A stretch of 55,576 nt of DNA, taken from positions 1 through 55,576 of the forward strand of contig CAMMNN010000023.1 of NCBI GenBank assembly GCA_946498245.1, given 5' to 3'. Source of the DNA: an uncultured Clostridium sp. GTDB taxonomy: Bacteria > Bacillota > Clostridia > Lachnospirales > Lachnospiraceae. Below the pieces are notes generated by a model. That model saw nothing but the letters and a program-made list of their open reading frames with translations. It did not search any database and was not told the DNA's origin. Positions 9,157-18,603 of this stretch are shown here, in pieces. Position 1 is the first letter of the stretch, and every line of letters starts with the position of its first letter. The position numbers and the translations under genes are program-made.

Positions 9157-10442
9157 ACTTCCCATCTCTTCTTTCGCATAAAAATGAACAATGCTGCTAA
9201 ACTGACTGCTGACACGCCTAGTCCTGCCAGCAGTCCGGGAGTACGGTACCTTACAATAATTTCGTGGTATCCTTCCGAAACCTCTACTCCCATATACATG
9301 GTATTTACACGCAAAAGCGGCACATCTTTTCCGTCAATGCTGGCTTTCCAGCCAGAGCCATAAGGAACGGAAAAGCAAACTATCTTCTTCTCATCTAAGT
9401 CCGCCTGACATCGATATTCGTTTATACCACTTTTCTCCAAAGCTAATTTATCTTGTCCCAATTTTTTCTTTAAATCCGGCAGCTTTCTTACCGGCTGGCA
9501 AGCAACCGATAGTTTTTCTATCTGATAAATTCCCGGAAGCGAGAAATTAAGCCGGATCTGTTTTACCCCTTCTTTCTGATAACCCAAATTACACAAGAAA
9601 TCTTCTCTGCCGCCATAGTATGCATTTTCGGAAGTCATAATCTCCACACTGGTACCATTTGTGTCAGTAGCCGCCGATAAAGTAACGGAAATCACTCCAG
9701 ATGTATAGTGAAGAAATTTTTTCAGTTTCCCCATACGTCCTATTTCCTGAGAGTAAACTGCACTCTTCCCGGAATCCAGAGTATAGTATCGAATCCCCTC
9801 TGCGACTACATAGGTTTCGCTGTCAGCCAAACCGTCAAATTCCAGAATCATGGAGGCATTATCCTCTTTTACGATAATCTCGCCCTCTCTGCATTCCAAT
9901 CCATTCTCTTCTATTATCTGGAACTGTATTTCCTTGCTGTCAAAAGCAGGAACTGTATTGGGAAGTGAAACGGTTCCATCTACCACAGCTCCCTGAAGAA
10001 GCGCTTCCTGCCGCTCCCAGACAGGCATGGCCTCATAATCGTTTCTCCCTATCCAGCCATCATACGTATACACCATGGGCAAAGCATCTATATCCTCATA
10101 AGCTGAGAACCTTTCATTCTCCGCAGCCTTTTCAGAAAAGCCCCTCATAAGTCTCGCTTCGTCTCCCTTGTGAATAATTTCATATTTCACAGAAGCCAAA
10201 GCTGCCAGATAGCTCCTGTCTTCCAGATTATCAAAACTCTGTGCCATAGGATCCGCCAGATACATCTCTTCCTGGTACTGGCCAATATTTTGATTTGTTG
10301 TGCTAAAATAAAAGGACGTACCCATAAAGCCTTTGAGCATAGCTCCATTTCGCATCAGATCCCGTCCATAGATGCCCGAAGTATCATAGCGGTACTGATC
10401 GGTATCCTCCAAAAGACCCATTACCGAATTTGCCGGATTCAC
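9153..10442 (-). CDS. YfhO-like protein, C-terminal half (downstream of in-frame UGA)
   Basis: This is the C-terminal extracytoplasmic part of the YfhO-like protein encoded just upstream. It starts with a GTG four codons after the in-frame UGA. Residues 1-130 resemble the conserved post-membrane segment of YfhO (DTSGIYGRDLMRNGAMLKG; SYLAALASVKYEI). Around residue 370 the typical SVPYGSGWKASIDGK and a single C-terminal membrane helix ending in Arg/Lys are seen. It has no signal peptide, so translated alone it would probably not reach the right place. No SD precedes the GTG. It is most likely the stranded 3' half of one gene. Confidence 0.75.
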   Translation of the reverse strand: MNPANSVMGLLEDTDQYRYDTSGIYGRDLMRNGAMLKGFMGTSFYFSTTNQNIGQYQEEMYLADPMAQSFDNLEDRSYLAALASVKYEIIHKGDEARLMRGFSEKAAENERFSAYEDIDALPMVYTYDGWIGRNDYEAMPVWERQEALLQGAVVDGTVSLPNTVPAFDSKEIQFQIIEENGLECREGEIIVKEDNASMILEFDGLADSETYVVAEGIRYYTLDSGKSAVYSQEIGRMGKLKKFLHYTSGVISVTLSAATDTNGTSVEIMTSENAYYGGREDFLCNLGYQKEGVKQIRLNFSLPGIYQIEKLSVACQPVRKLPDLKKKLGQDKLALEKSGINEYRCQADLDEKKIVCFSVPYGSGWKASIDGKDVPLLRVNTMYMGVEVSEGYHEIIVRYRTPGLLAGLGVSAVSLAALFIFMRKKRWEV

Positions 10443-10454
10443 TACAGCATTTTC

Positions 10455-11927
10455 TCACGCCTCTCCTCTGCTGTCCAATGCTGCGGTATAGTTATCCCAA
10501 TCAGGAGAATACATCATATAGCTATTCACTGCAATATTTACCGCTATAGCCGCTGCAGCTGCTCCCTTTCCCCATTTCTTTGCGGAGCCATTCCAATTGA
10601 CTATCCAAAGCAGTACCAGAAACAGAATCAAAAATATCATTCCTACAATAACTCTGGAATATAGAACCTGACGAAACAGCAACAGTATCCCCACATACAT
10701 TACAGCAACTGCAGTTAAAACCCTTAACGTTCTGCCATTAAGCCGGAACAACTGCGGAAGTTTCTGCACAGTTATAAAAGCAATTAAAAAGAGATATGCC
10801 CAAATCCATCGATTGGTGACATAAGAAAAACCATTAAGAGCATGTCCGGCCCACGGAACCAGCAGCAAAACTGTCAAGACTCCAAAGTACCATTTCCATA
10901 ACCCATCTTTTTTGTCCAATATACACAGAGCCAACGCAAAAACCCCAATAGCAGAAATCCCAATGTACGTATAAAATCCGTTAATCGTCGGTGAAATCAT
11001 CGTCCCTAAAAATTCCTGATAATAGGAAAAAGGATAAATTCCTATAATGTCCCGCTCTACCCCAATTCTCTTTTGAGTTGAAAGAGAGATAAAGGTAGGC
11101 ACAAACAAGATAGCACTGATTCCTATGGCCCATATAGAATAGCCAATAAATTTTCCCACCCATTTAAAAATCGTTAACAGCCTTCTGTCTTCCATAATCA
11201 TAAAGTAGCGAAAGCCAGCATAAAAAATTACCATCCAACAAATCATATAAAAGAAATAGAAATTGCTGATGGCAGACACGGCTAATGTCCCAATATAAAG
11301 GTATGGCCTCTCTTTATGAAAAATCTTTTCGGTCCCTGCTAAAAGCAGCGGAAACCAAATCATAGGATTCGTAAAATACGGATGAAGCGCCCTTAGTGGG
11401 TAGGCAGAAAATACATAGATCAAAGCCCCTAAAACAGAAGCCCATGTTTCTTGTTTCATATATCGGCAGTAAAATAAAAAAGCTCCGCCTGCACACCACA
11501 ACCTGAGCACAATCAAAAAACAATATAAAGTTTCCGTCTTTTCTTCCGGGCAGAAAACAGAAAGGAACGCAAAGGGATCCCCTATTACATAATAGCTCAG
11601 CGTAGTAATAATATCCGCCCCATACCCGATAGACATATCCCACATAGGAATAGAAAACTGATGTTTTATTAGCACATTATCAAAAATTTCTCTCAGCCAG
11701 CGTCCCAGATACACTAAAGCCGTATAATGCTGGGAAAGACCATCACCATCGCCGCCTCCTGAAAAGACAAAGGATTTCCCTTCCCACAGCAATACACTAT
11801 ATACAAAAGGAAGCAAAAAAAGAAATGCAATGGTGTAGATAATATAACTGTTGCCTTTTATCTTTTTCATGCCGTTCTTCTTAAACAGTTTTGTATAATG
11901 ATCTTTTTTTCGTGTTTTATCTTCCAT
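10455..11927 (-). CDS. YfhO-like polytopic membrane protein, N-terminal half (truncated by UGA)
   Basis: YfhO family proteins are large membrane proteins of the GT-C type, linked in Gram-positives to glycosylation of lipoteichoic acid. This part has about twelve membrane helices. Near residue 58 it has the acidic first loop SGGGDGDGLSQHY, where GT-C enzymes carry catalytic Asp. The reading frame ends at TGA (10455-10457) after ALDSRGEA. The same frame continues without a shift into the C-terminal half, so a single nonsense codon divides the gene. The ATG start overlaps the preceding GDPD gene by 11 bases. It may still fold as a membrane domain. Confidence 0.8.
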   Translation of the reverse strand: MEDKTRKKDHYTKLFKKNGMKKIKGNSYIIYTIAFLFLLPFVYSVLLWEGKSFVFSGGGDGDGLSQHYTALVYLGRWLREIFDNVLIKHQFSIPMWDMSIGYGADIITTLSYYVIGDPFAFLSVFCPEEKTETLYCFLIVLRLWCAGGAFLFYCRYMKQETWASVLGALIYVFSAYPLRALHPYFTNPMIWFPLLLAGTEKIFHKERPYLYIGTLAVSAISNFYFFYMICWMVIFYAGFRYFMIMEDRRLLTIFKWVGKFIGYSIWAIGISAILFVPTFISLSTQKRIGVERDIIGIYPFSYYQEFLGTMISPTINGFYTYIGISAIGVFALALCILDKKDGLWKWYFGVLTVLLLVPWAGHALNGFSYVTNRWIWAYLFLIAFITVQKLPQLFRLNGRTLRVLTAVAVMYVGILLLFRQVLYSRVIVGMIFLILFLVLLWIVNWNGSAKKWGKGAAAAAIAVNIAVNSYMMYSPDWDNYTAALDSRGEA

Positions 11928-12711
11928 TACATATTTTAGATGCCTCTTTGGGATAATTTGTAATAATACTGTCCACGCCCATCTTTTGAAATTTTCTCAA
12001 ATCACTTTTTTTATTTACCGTCCATACATGGACAGTTTTCCCCATAGCGTGAGCCTCCTCTACCATATCCTTATCCAAAATTTTATAGGAAATACTGAAT
12101 AAATCCATATCATTGAATTTTGATAATTCCTGTTTATCGCCGGACAGAACGATTCCTGTTTTTATAGATTCATCTATTGATTTTACCTCCTGGACCATAG
12201 AATAATTAAATGAGGTAACAATGCATTCTTCCTGCAATTCGTTTTCCTGAATACAGGAAACAATTTTATTTATGAACTCCTCTGATTCGAATCCCGTTGA
12301 CTTAATTTCTATATTCAGTTTAATTTCTCCTTTGCAGACATCTATAACTTCCTGCAAAGTAGGGATCCTTTCTCCTGCATACTCCTCCGAAAACCAACTG
12401 CCGGCGTCCAATTCTTGAATCTCATCATAAGTAACCTCCCATACATTCTTTTCAAGTTCGGCTGTCCTTTCAAGGCTATTATCATGCAGTATTACCAAAA
12501 CACCGTCTTTGGTTTCCGTTACATCCAGCTCTATGAAATCAGCTCCATCTTCTATTGCTTTTTCAAAAGCTGCTAAGGTATTTTCCGGAGCCATTGAAGA
12601 ATCTCCTCTATGAGCAGTAATCAGCACCGGATTTTTTGAATTGCCGCATCCGGAAAAAGCTGCTATTGCCAATCCTATGGCACAGCCCGCAGCGATCCAT
12701 CTTATTTTCAT
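11917..12711 (-). CDS. Glycerophosphodiester phosphodiesterase lipoprotein
   Basis: Hydrolyses glycerophosphodiesters, acting outside the cell because the first 23 residues form a lipoprotein signal (MKIRWIAAGC start, lipobox AFSGC). The catalytic core shows TAHRGDSSMAPENTLAAF, FIELDVTETKDG, LHDNSLERT and near the end VHVWTVN, all classical GDPD motifs. The ATG preceded by AAAGGGATAG is preferred over an upstream in-frame start, because only this choice leaves a proper signal peptide. Lying next to an LTA-synthase-like gene and a PAP2 gene, it could trim phosphoglycerol substituents or recycle lipid products. Substrate is inferred only. Confidence 0.9.
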   Translation of the reverse strand: MKIRWIAAGCAIGLAIAAFSGCGNSKNPVLITAHRGDSSMAPENTLAAFEKAIEDGADFIELDVTETKDGVLVILHDNSLERTAELEKNVWEVTYDEIQELDAGSWFSEEYAGERIPTLQEVIDVCKGEIKLNIEIKSTGFESEEFINKIVSCIQENELQEECIVTSFNYSMVQEVKSIDESIKTGIVLSGDKQELSKFNDMDLFSISYKILDKDMVEEAHAMGKTVHVWTVNKKSDLRKFQKMGVDSIITNYPKEASKICNGR

Positions 12712-12715
12712 TTTA

Positions 12716-13669
12716 CTATCCCTTTCTACTCTTTTTGTCAAATATAAAATACAGCCATGGAAATCCGCCAATCATATAAAAAGAAGGGGCAAAACCATTC
12801 ATGAAAGACGCAGTGTTAGCTCCCCAAAACCGGGTCCAGATATTCGGCCCTGTTTTTAATAATACAAGCAAGCCCATCGCCCCAATTAAAAAGCGCCAAA
12901 TCTTTTCCTCTATTGGAAATTCTTTTGCGGAAAAACAAACCGCCTTTTTTTCCAACATCCAGCCTGCACAAAAACCGCACATTCCGCCAGCGCCTTTTAA
13001 TGTGCCGCGAATCATAGAGGAAGGCTCTACCAATAATATACCTTCCACATATTCCATGGGATACGGCTTTACTAATGCATATATAATCAATGCCGCACTC
13101 AGCCCAAGTCCTGTCCAAGCCGCCAGCCAGTTCCTTCCCGGCTTCTCCTCAGCCCATTTCAGGCCTTTATCTGAAGCATATAAAAGAATAATTCCTAAAA
13201 CAAAAGAAACTGCCATATCCTGCGGAGTATGAACACCCAGATAATTCCGTGAAAACCCAACTAAAAGAACCAATCCCCATAAAAATATACTGATTCTTTT
13301 GCTTTTCTCATAAATCTGATGGCCTAATCCTCCCCAAACAGCAATAGCTTTTGCGGTGTGACCACTTGGAAAAGAATATCCTGTCGCTGCCGCTTTCGCT
13401 GACTCCACCGGCCTAATACGACTGTCCCGCACCCATGGCCGATTAACACAAAACGTAATCTTCAGCAATTGATTTGCAAAATTGCCTAGTTGGTACTGAG
13501 CTAATATGTACAACCCAACAGCTTTATCCACTGACCAATAAATCCCTGCTGCGCCTAAAAAAAGCAATAAGTCTTCCCCAAAGGAGGTAATATAAAGAAG
13601 CAGGCTGTCTAAAACACCTCCTGTAAGCTCTCTTAGTTGTTGAAGAAGTAATAAATACTGAAAGTCCAT
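12716..13669 (-). CDS. PAP2-family membrane phosphatase
   Basis: Integral membrane phosphatase of the PAP2 superfamily, which acts on lipid phosphates such as undecaprenyl pyrophosphate or phosphatidylglycerol phosphate. The three signature parts are present in order: KITFCVNRP, SFPSGHT and SRNYLGVHTPQD. Several more helices fill the C-terminal half, making it about 318 residues, longer than minimal PAP2 proteins and similar to Clostridial 'phosphatase PAP2 family' proteins. The start is uncertain: the ATG is favoured, but no clear SD precedes it and a TTG lies five codons upstream. It is followed after 4 bases by the GDPD lipoprotein gene. Confidence 0.88.
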   Translation of the reverse strand: MDFQYLLLLQQLRELTGGVLDSLLLYITSFGEDLLLFLGAAGIYWSVDKAVGLYILAQYQLGNFANQLLKITFCVNRPWVRDSRIRPVESAKAAATGYSFPSGHTAKAIAVWGGLGHQIYEKSKRISIFLWGLVLLVGFSRNYLGVHTPQDMAVSFVLGIILLYASDKGLKWAEEKPGRNWLAAWTGLGLSAALIIYALVKPYPMEYVEGILLVEPSSMIRGTLKGAGGMCGFCAGWMLEKKAVCFSAKEFPIEEKIWRFLIGAMGLLVLLKTGPNIWTRFWGANTASFMNGFAPSFYMIGGFPWLYFIFDKKSRKG

Positions 13670-13723
13670 TTTTATATATGCCAAGTAATCTTTATTGTTG
13701 GCACTTATCCTTTCATTTAATCT

Positions 13724-15973
13724 TTATTCTTCCAGCCATCTATTTCCAAATAATATATCATATTGAATAAACTTATAAATGTCTAATTCATCTACGTTGT
13801 CAATATCCATAAACTCTTTATGAACAATTGGATAGGTTCTTCTCAAATTGTAAATATAATCAAAATAACTGCTATGCGGAATCTCCGAATCATTCATGAT
13901 TTGAGCCGCTATTTGGTTTGGTGTAATATATTCAGTTCCAAGGGAAATATTTTTATAATTGGAGTACATCGCTAAACCGGTTCCATATTTTTGAACTTTA
14001 TCATTTGTATAGCCCAGTTGATTAAGCGCTTCAATTGGCGGTAAGTGATCACCATAAACATATAATAGTATGGGCCTGTCAGTATTGTTCATGTAATCAA
14101 TAAGATTACCAACCATTTTATTCGTATTATAATATGATTGTGCCTGCTGTTCCAGTTCTCTTCTGGCCTTTTCATTTAAATCAGGGGCGTTTAGCTTCAC
14201 TTCCGTCTGTTCATATTTGTCCACATTAACATAATGTCCTTCCATAGTTATCGCGAACAAAAACTGAGGCGCTTCATCCTTCTCCAACTCATTAATAATC
14301 CGTTCTCCAATGCTTTCGTCCTTAAGCCATCCATTTACAGTAGAATTGTCCTCTGTTATTTCAAAATCCTGAATCGATATATATTCCTGAAATCCTAAAG
14401 CGTCATATACAATCGTTCTATTATAAAAATCTGGCAGGTTAGGATGAACTGCCTTTGTCACATAGCCATTTTTGTTAAACTCCTGTACAATTGATGGAAA
14501 CCGGTCTTCTTTATTATTAAAATATGTTGTATAAGGAGTTAGAGAATTCGGCAAAAAGGCAAGGGATAACCCTGTTAATGTTTCAAATTCAATTGCGGAT
14601 GTATATCCCCCAAACCTCGGTGAAATCATTGTTCCTGCAGAATACTTCTCAAAAGTCTCATCTATGTCCATATTTATTTCTATGCCGCTGACATTTTCTA
14701 AATCAAAGTACGACTCCGCCAAAATCAATATGACATCCGGCTTAATATCTGAAAACGTGGGGATATACTCTTCCTGAAAATTGCTTTTTAGTATTTCAGC
14801 CATTTCTTTGGAATACTCTTCCGGCCTATCCATTACAGCCCCTTTTAGGTTTTCAATATTCAGGATCTGGTTAACTATCAGTCCGTTACTCTGTACATTT
14901 ACACTCTCATTTTCCCATGTTCTCGCATAAATGCCCAGCCCCTCGAAACTGCCTTTAAAAAGGAGCCCCCATAAGCCTACTATAATTAAAAAAGAAAATA
15001 CTGCGTTCAAAGGACAAAGCGAAAAGCGAAATGTCTTGCTCTTTTTTAATATTTTTGAAATAAGTAAAAATGTACCAACCGCAAATACAATAATGGCAAC
15101 TGCTATAAAAAGAACTTTTGGAGTCAAAAATTCTCTTCCCATTAAAAACATTTCTTTTATCTGGAGCAAGTCAAACCAATTAAAAAATGTATTGTGGTAT
15201 TTTAGTTTAATAAAGTTGCTGAAAAATAAAAAAAGAGTCAATAAAACCGATGAAATCGTTCCAACATAGCCTCCTGTTGAACAGTAAAAAAATATAAAGA
15301 TTATTATAAGAAAATAAAGATTTATAATATGCACTGGATCAGAAAAAAAGATTTGAACCAGTTCCCAATTGCCAAACGCCGCCTGATACCCCATACGGCT
15401 GAATATCTGCGCCGCAATCAGCAATACAGCGATCCCTGCTGCCACTAATACGTTAAGTTTTAAGCATATGCTGTCTATATAAAATTTCTTTTTTTCATTT
15501 TCCGAGTCCTTTTTAGAGAAAACCGCTATTAATATTTGTAAATTGAAAAGCCAAAAAAGAATTGCCAGCCAGGAAAGCCATATTCTTATTTGTGCATGAA
15601 AATCACCCTCCCCGCTGTTCAAACCCATAAATGCAAATGCTATTAACACCAAATATACAATCGCCGCAATTAAAAATTGCCAAAATCCTTTTTTGCCCTT
15701 AGAAGAAAATTCCAATCCACCCAAACATATGAAAGGCAGATCATATATAAGAATCAACAAAGGAAGCGGCAATCTATAAAAAAGAAAAAAGAAAATTCCA
15801 AAAGAACACAAAAATACAGACGCCACCCCTTTATTTATATTGTTCCCGCCAATTATAAATAATATTTTTTCTATAGCTTCTATACCCTTTCCATTTCGTT
15901 TCCGCATTATTATTGCAGTGATCAATGGGAGGATTCCTAATACCATTATTATTAAAAAGCTTATCATATCCAT
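13724..15973 (-). CDS. LTA-synthase-like phosphoglycerol transferase (sulfatase fold)
   Basis: About ten membrane helices (residues 1-345) precede an extracellular sulfatase-fold domain (about 405-720). The domain begins DVILILAESYFD, has the nucleophile region GGYTSAIEFETLTG (Thr near residue 456) and the metal-binding VYGDHLPP near residue 645. LtaS-type enzymes move glycerol phosphate from phosphatidylglycerol onto glycolipids, and some relatives decorate polysaccharides. The membrane part is longer than the five helices of classical LtaS, so this is a divergent relative. SD AGAAGGATAA supports the start. With GDPD, PAP2 and TagD-like neighbours it suggests phosphoglycerol decoration. Confidence 0.85.
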   Translation of the reverse strand: MDMISFLIIMVLGILPLITAIIMRKRNGKGIEAIEKILFIIGGNNINKGVASVFLCSFGIFFFLFYRLPLPLLILIYDLPFICLGGLEFSSKGKKGFWQFLIAAIVYLVLIAFAFMGLNSGEGDFHAQIRIWLSWLAILFWLFNLQILIAVFSKKDSENEKKKFYIDSICLKLNVLVAAGIAVLLIAAQIFSRMGYQAAFGNWELVQIFFSDPVHIINLYFLIIIFIFFYCSTGGYVGTISSVLLTLFLFFSNFIKLKYHNTFFNWFDLLQIKEMFLMGREFLTPKVLFIAVAIIVFAVGTFLLISKILKKSKTFRFSLCPLNAVFSFLIIVGLWGLLFKGSFEGLGIYARTWENESVNVQSNGLIVNQILNIENLKGAVMDRPEEYSKEMAEILKSNFQEEYIPTFSDIKPDVILILAESYFDLENVSGIEINMDIDETFEKYSAGTMISPRFGGYTSAIEFETLTGLSLAFLPNSLTPYTTYFNNKEDRFPSIVQEFNKNGYVTKAVHPNLPDFYNRTIVYDALGFQEYISIQDFEITEDNSTVNGWLKDESIGERIINELEKDEAPQFLFAITMEGHYVNVDKYEQTEVKLNAPDLNEKARRELEQQAQSYYNTNKMVGNLIDYMNNTDRPILLYVYGDHLPPIEALNQLGYTNDKVQKYGTGLAMYSNYKNISLGTEYITPNQIAAQIMNDSEIPHSSYFDYIYNLRRTYPIVHKEFMDIDNVDELDIYKFIQYDILFGNRWLEE

Positions 15974-15988
15974 TTGTTTATCCTTCTG

Positions 15989-17047
15989 CTATACTTTAAG
16001 TAAGCGGTTAAATGCTGCTCCAACTGCTACTGCCAGCGCAATCATTCCTACCAGTACTACCATTGGACTTCTGTTCAAAAGTCCCGCATAGGCCGGTGAA
16101 CCCGCAGAAATATTTTGAAATAAAACCATATGCCATAAATAAATACCATATTCATTCTCTGCTATAAATTGAATAAACCTTCCCCCTTTGGATTGATACT
16201 TATTTCTAAGCTGAGCCACAGCCACTAAAAGAAGTGCGGTTTCAGCCCCCAGTATCGGCTGCCATAACCAAGATCTCCAATTGCTTCCCCAAACATAAAG
16301 CTTGTCCTGCGTATAAGTAAAGGCCATAAATGTAATAAACAAGGCTGCTCCTATACCTATGGATACCGCTTGTGCATACTGTACCGACCGCCCTGATCTA
16401 TTACTGCAAAATTTTGCCGCACACATACCCGCGACAAAAATATCCACTGTAGTGTATATTTGCCGAATAGAATAAACTACATAATTTAACTCACTAATAT
16501 TATGCAACAAAATATATCTGCTGATAGTAATCCGGACTGCAAAAGTTACGACGGCGATAAGCACATAAAATTTATAACCATATTTATGGACAAGTGTGTA
16601 TAACGGTACTGCCAGAGCATAAAATTGCATCATAAGTGCAATCGTCCATGTAACTCCATTAATGGCCCCGTTGGTCGAAGGAAATAGGTTATGACAGAAT
16701 GTCAGCACAGTTAAAACTTTAAACCCCTGATTCCATGCCAAATATGCCGTCCCTGTAGTCAACAATATAATAGCCGTACAAATATAATAGGGCGGCGCGA
16801 GACGCTTAAATCTTTTTTTCAAATACTGGCTTGGCTTTATGCTGAATGGTTGTTTTTCCAAATAGCAATATGTCCCGAAACCGCTGATGGCAAAAAATAT
16901 ACACATTGCTATTTGGCACAAACCTTCAACTGCGGCGACTGCCAAGGGACTGTTTATAATTCCAGGAATACTAATTGAATAGTGGTAAAAAACTATACAC
17001 AGCACAGCTATTCCCCTCACCATCTCAATATTCCTGTTCCTATTCAT
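15989..17047 (-). CDS. Acyltransferase 3 family membrane protein
   Basis: A ten-helix OafA/NRF-type acyltransferase, which transfers acetyl or other acyl groups to sugars in surface glycans. The N-terminal RGIAVLCIVFYHYS carries the conserved His, followed by the helix-rich FFAISGFGTYCYL and RLAPPYYICTAIILL segments of the family. Its 352 residues fit the stand-alone membrane version without an SGNH domain. The first 8 bases overlap the end of the cytidylyltransferase gene, indicating translational coupling. The acceptor is probably the polysaccharide made by this locus. Confidence 0.9.
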   Translation of the reverse strand: MNRNRNIEMVRGIAVLCIVFYHYSISIPGIINSPLAVAAVEGLCQIAMCIFFAISGFGTYCYLEKQPFSIKPSQYLKKRFKRLAPPYYICTAIILLTTGTAYLAWNQGFKVLTVLTFCHNLFPSTNGAINGVTWTIALMMQFYALAVPLYTLVHKYGYKFYVLIAVVTFAVRITISRYILLHNISELNYVVYSIRQIYTTVDIFVAGMCAAKFCSNRSGRSVQYAQAVSIGIGAALFITFMAFTYTQDKLYVWGSNWRSWLWQPILGAETALLLVAVAQLRNKYQSKGGRFIQFIAENEYGIYLWHMVLFQNISAGSPAYAGLLNRSPMVVLVGMIALAVAVGAAFNRLLKV

Positions 17048-17468
17048 GTCTGTTTATCGCCTCTCTTAATTGGGTGGAGCTTGTACCTTTTGTATAGGAA
17101 AAATACTGTAAATCAGCCCCCACAGCTCTTAAATTTATCTGATCCTGTATCCAGCTTGGCGAATCCTTCCAATCATCTCCTGAAAAAAAACAATCAAAGT
17201 GAAACGCTCTCCATGCATCCATCTTGTCAATATTAGTTATATCTACCTTAACTGCCTTATCGACGTATTTTATAGCTTCCACAATTTGCAATCGTTCCTC
17301 AAAAGGAATGTAAGGCAGCTTATTTTTAAAGCGCTGTACCAACTCATCTTCCAATACCCCGGCTATCAGGTAATCGCAGTGTTCTTTTGCACGGCGGATT
17401 AAGTTTAAATGACCAATATGAAACAAGTCAAATACCCCAGCTACATAACCAATTTTATAATGTTCCAT
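17040..17468 (-). CDS. TagD-like cytidylyltransferase
   Basis: A 142-residue member of the nucleotidyltransferase superfamily that makes CDP-glycerol or a similar CDP-activated alcohol. It shows GVFDLFHIGHLNLI (HxGH motif), the PFEERLQIVEAIKYVD segment and the C-terminal TKGTSSTQLREAI, corresponding to the ISTT region. The sequence is closest to glycerol-3-phosphate cytidylyltransferase, although ethanolamine or other substrates are possible. SD AAGGGGGAA lies upstream. It is in one operon with the acyltransferase and LTA-synthase-like genes. No CDP-glycerol glycerophosphotransferase of the classical TagF type is seen in the window. Confidence 0.85.
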   Translation of the reverse strand: MEHYKIGYVAGVFDLFHIGHLNLIRRAKEHCDYLIAGVLEDELVQRFKNKLPYIPFEERLQIVEAIKYVDKAVKVDITNIDKMDAWRAFHFDCFFSGDDWKDSPSWIQDQINLRAVGADLQYFSYTKGTSSTQLREAINRHE

Positions 17469-17482
17469 TTATATTCCCCCTT

Positions 17483-18571
17483 CTAATGCTCATAATCATC
17501 TATTACATTTTTGACAGCTTTTAAGTAATCGTATTTATTTGTAATATCTGGCTCTAGGTACATTCCCTCCCCCCATTCGTTCCACGCATTTAAAAAAACA
17601 ATTTCATTTTTTAATTTTATGCTCTTTTCTACTAGCCGACGCAAATAGTGTTCGAACTTTTTTGGCGTTGCTCCTTGGAATATGATTGCTTTCTCAGCTT
17701 GCCTAGGAGATGAATCAAAATTTACAAAACCACAATAGTAAGTCTTGTCTCCTTTATTTCCTTCCATACTTAAAAAACGGTTCCATAAAAAATCATAGTC
17801 ATAAAATTTCGTCTCGCCCACACGCCTCTCATTTGCCAGACAAATTGCCGGTCCATGCTTAACACGAGCATCCATTTCCGGCCATACAGTATCTGATACC
17901 ACCGCGCACTGAGAACCAATAATATATAGGCCTTTTAATCCCGCTTCTAATGCCCATGTCTTCCATGCCTGTAACATTGGGCTTAATTTTACGCCAACTG
18001 ACTCTGGTTTATAGATAATAAATACTGGCTTTTCATTTATTTTTATATACCTTGGATCCTGAAAAAATGGCAGTAAATATTCAAAGTGCTGTTTCCAATC
18101 TTGCTCTGTTCCATAATCTTGCTCTATCAAAATACCTGTTCCATCTTCTTCCCCGAGCTTTTTATCAAATTTTTCTGCCCACGCATTTCCTTCTATTCCT
18201 TTACTCCAGGTTCTAATCCAAGATTCGTTTGCCCATGAAAAGCAAAAAGGCATTTCTAAGTCTCTCCATTTGAGTAAATTTTCTGCAGGTCTTTCCAATA
18301 CTCTTCTACCATTTTTAAACCAATAATGGTAAAAACAAAAGCCATCAATTTTATACTTTTTTGCCAACTCTACTTGCCATTTAACTGAATCTTTTTCTAG
18401 TAAATTATAATAATTTTCTTTTAACGGCACTCGCGGTTGATTATGCCCTGAAAATAGTGATGTCGCTTTTTTTACAGCTGTCCATTCTGTAAATCCATCT
18501 CCCCACCACTGACTATTTTCTGGTATTTCATGAAATTGTGGTAAGTACATAGCTATTACTTTGATCTTCAT
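17483..18571 (-). CDS. WbsX family protein (GH99-like), copy 1
   Basis: Belongs to the WbsX family found in polysaccharide loci, with a TIM-barrel fold related to GH99 mannan endo-acting enzymes. Motifs are YLPQFHEIPEN, WWGDGFTEW, GHNQPRVPL, FYHYWFKNGRR and CFSWANESWIRTW near residues 10-120. The C-terminal NAWNEWGEGMYLEPD contains acidic residues likely to be catalytic. The true start is taken at the ATG 21 bases inside the longest frame. Whether WbsX proteins build or trim the glycan is not settled. This is the shortest of three related copies in the window and has no extra C-terminal domain. Confidence 0.88.
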   Translation of the reverse strand: MKIKVIAMYLPQFHEIPENSQWWGDGFTEWTAVKKATSLFSGHNQPRVPLKENYYNLLEKDSVKWQVELAKKYKIDGFCFYHYWFKNGRRVLERPAENLLKWRDLEMPFCFSWANESWIRTWSKGIEGNAWAEKFDKKLGEEDGTGILIEQDYGTEQDWKQHFEYLLPFFQDPRYIKINEKPVFIIYKPESVGVKLSPMLQAWKTWALEAGLKGLYIIGSQCAVVSDTVWPEMDARVKHGPAICLANERRVGETKFYDYDFLWNRFLSMEGNKGDKTYYCGFVNFDSSPRQAEKAIIFQGATPKKFEHYLRRLVEKSIKLKNEIVFLNAWNEWGEGMYLEPDITNKYDYLKAVKNVIDDYEH

Positions 18572-18603
18572 TGCGGTTTGTAGTCCTTTCACTCAAATCT
18601 ATC

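Noticed and set aside
10455..10457. UGA as selenocysteine codon in the YfhO-like gene
   Set aside because: YfhO family proteins have no known Sec site, the position is not near a redox motif, and I see no convincing SECIS-like hairpin directly downstream.
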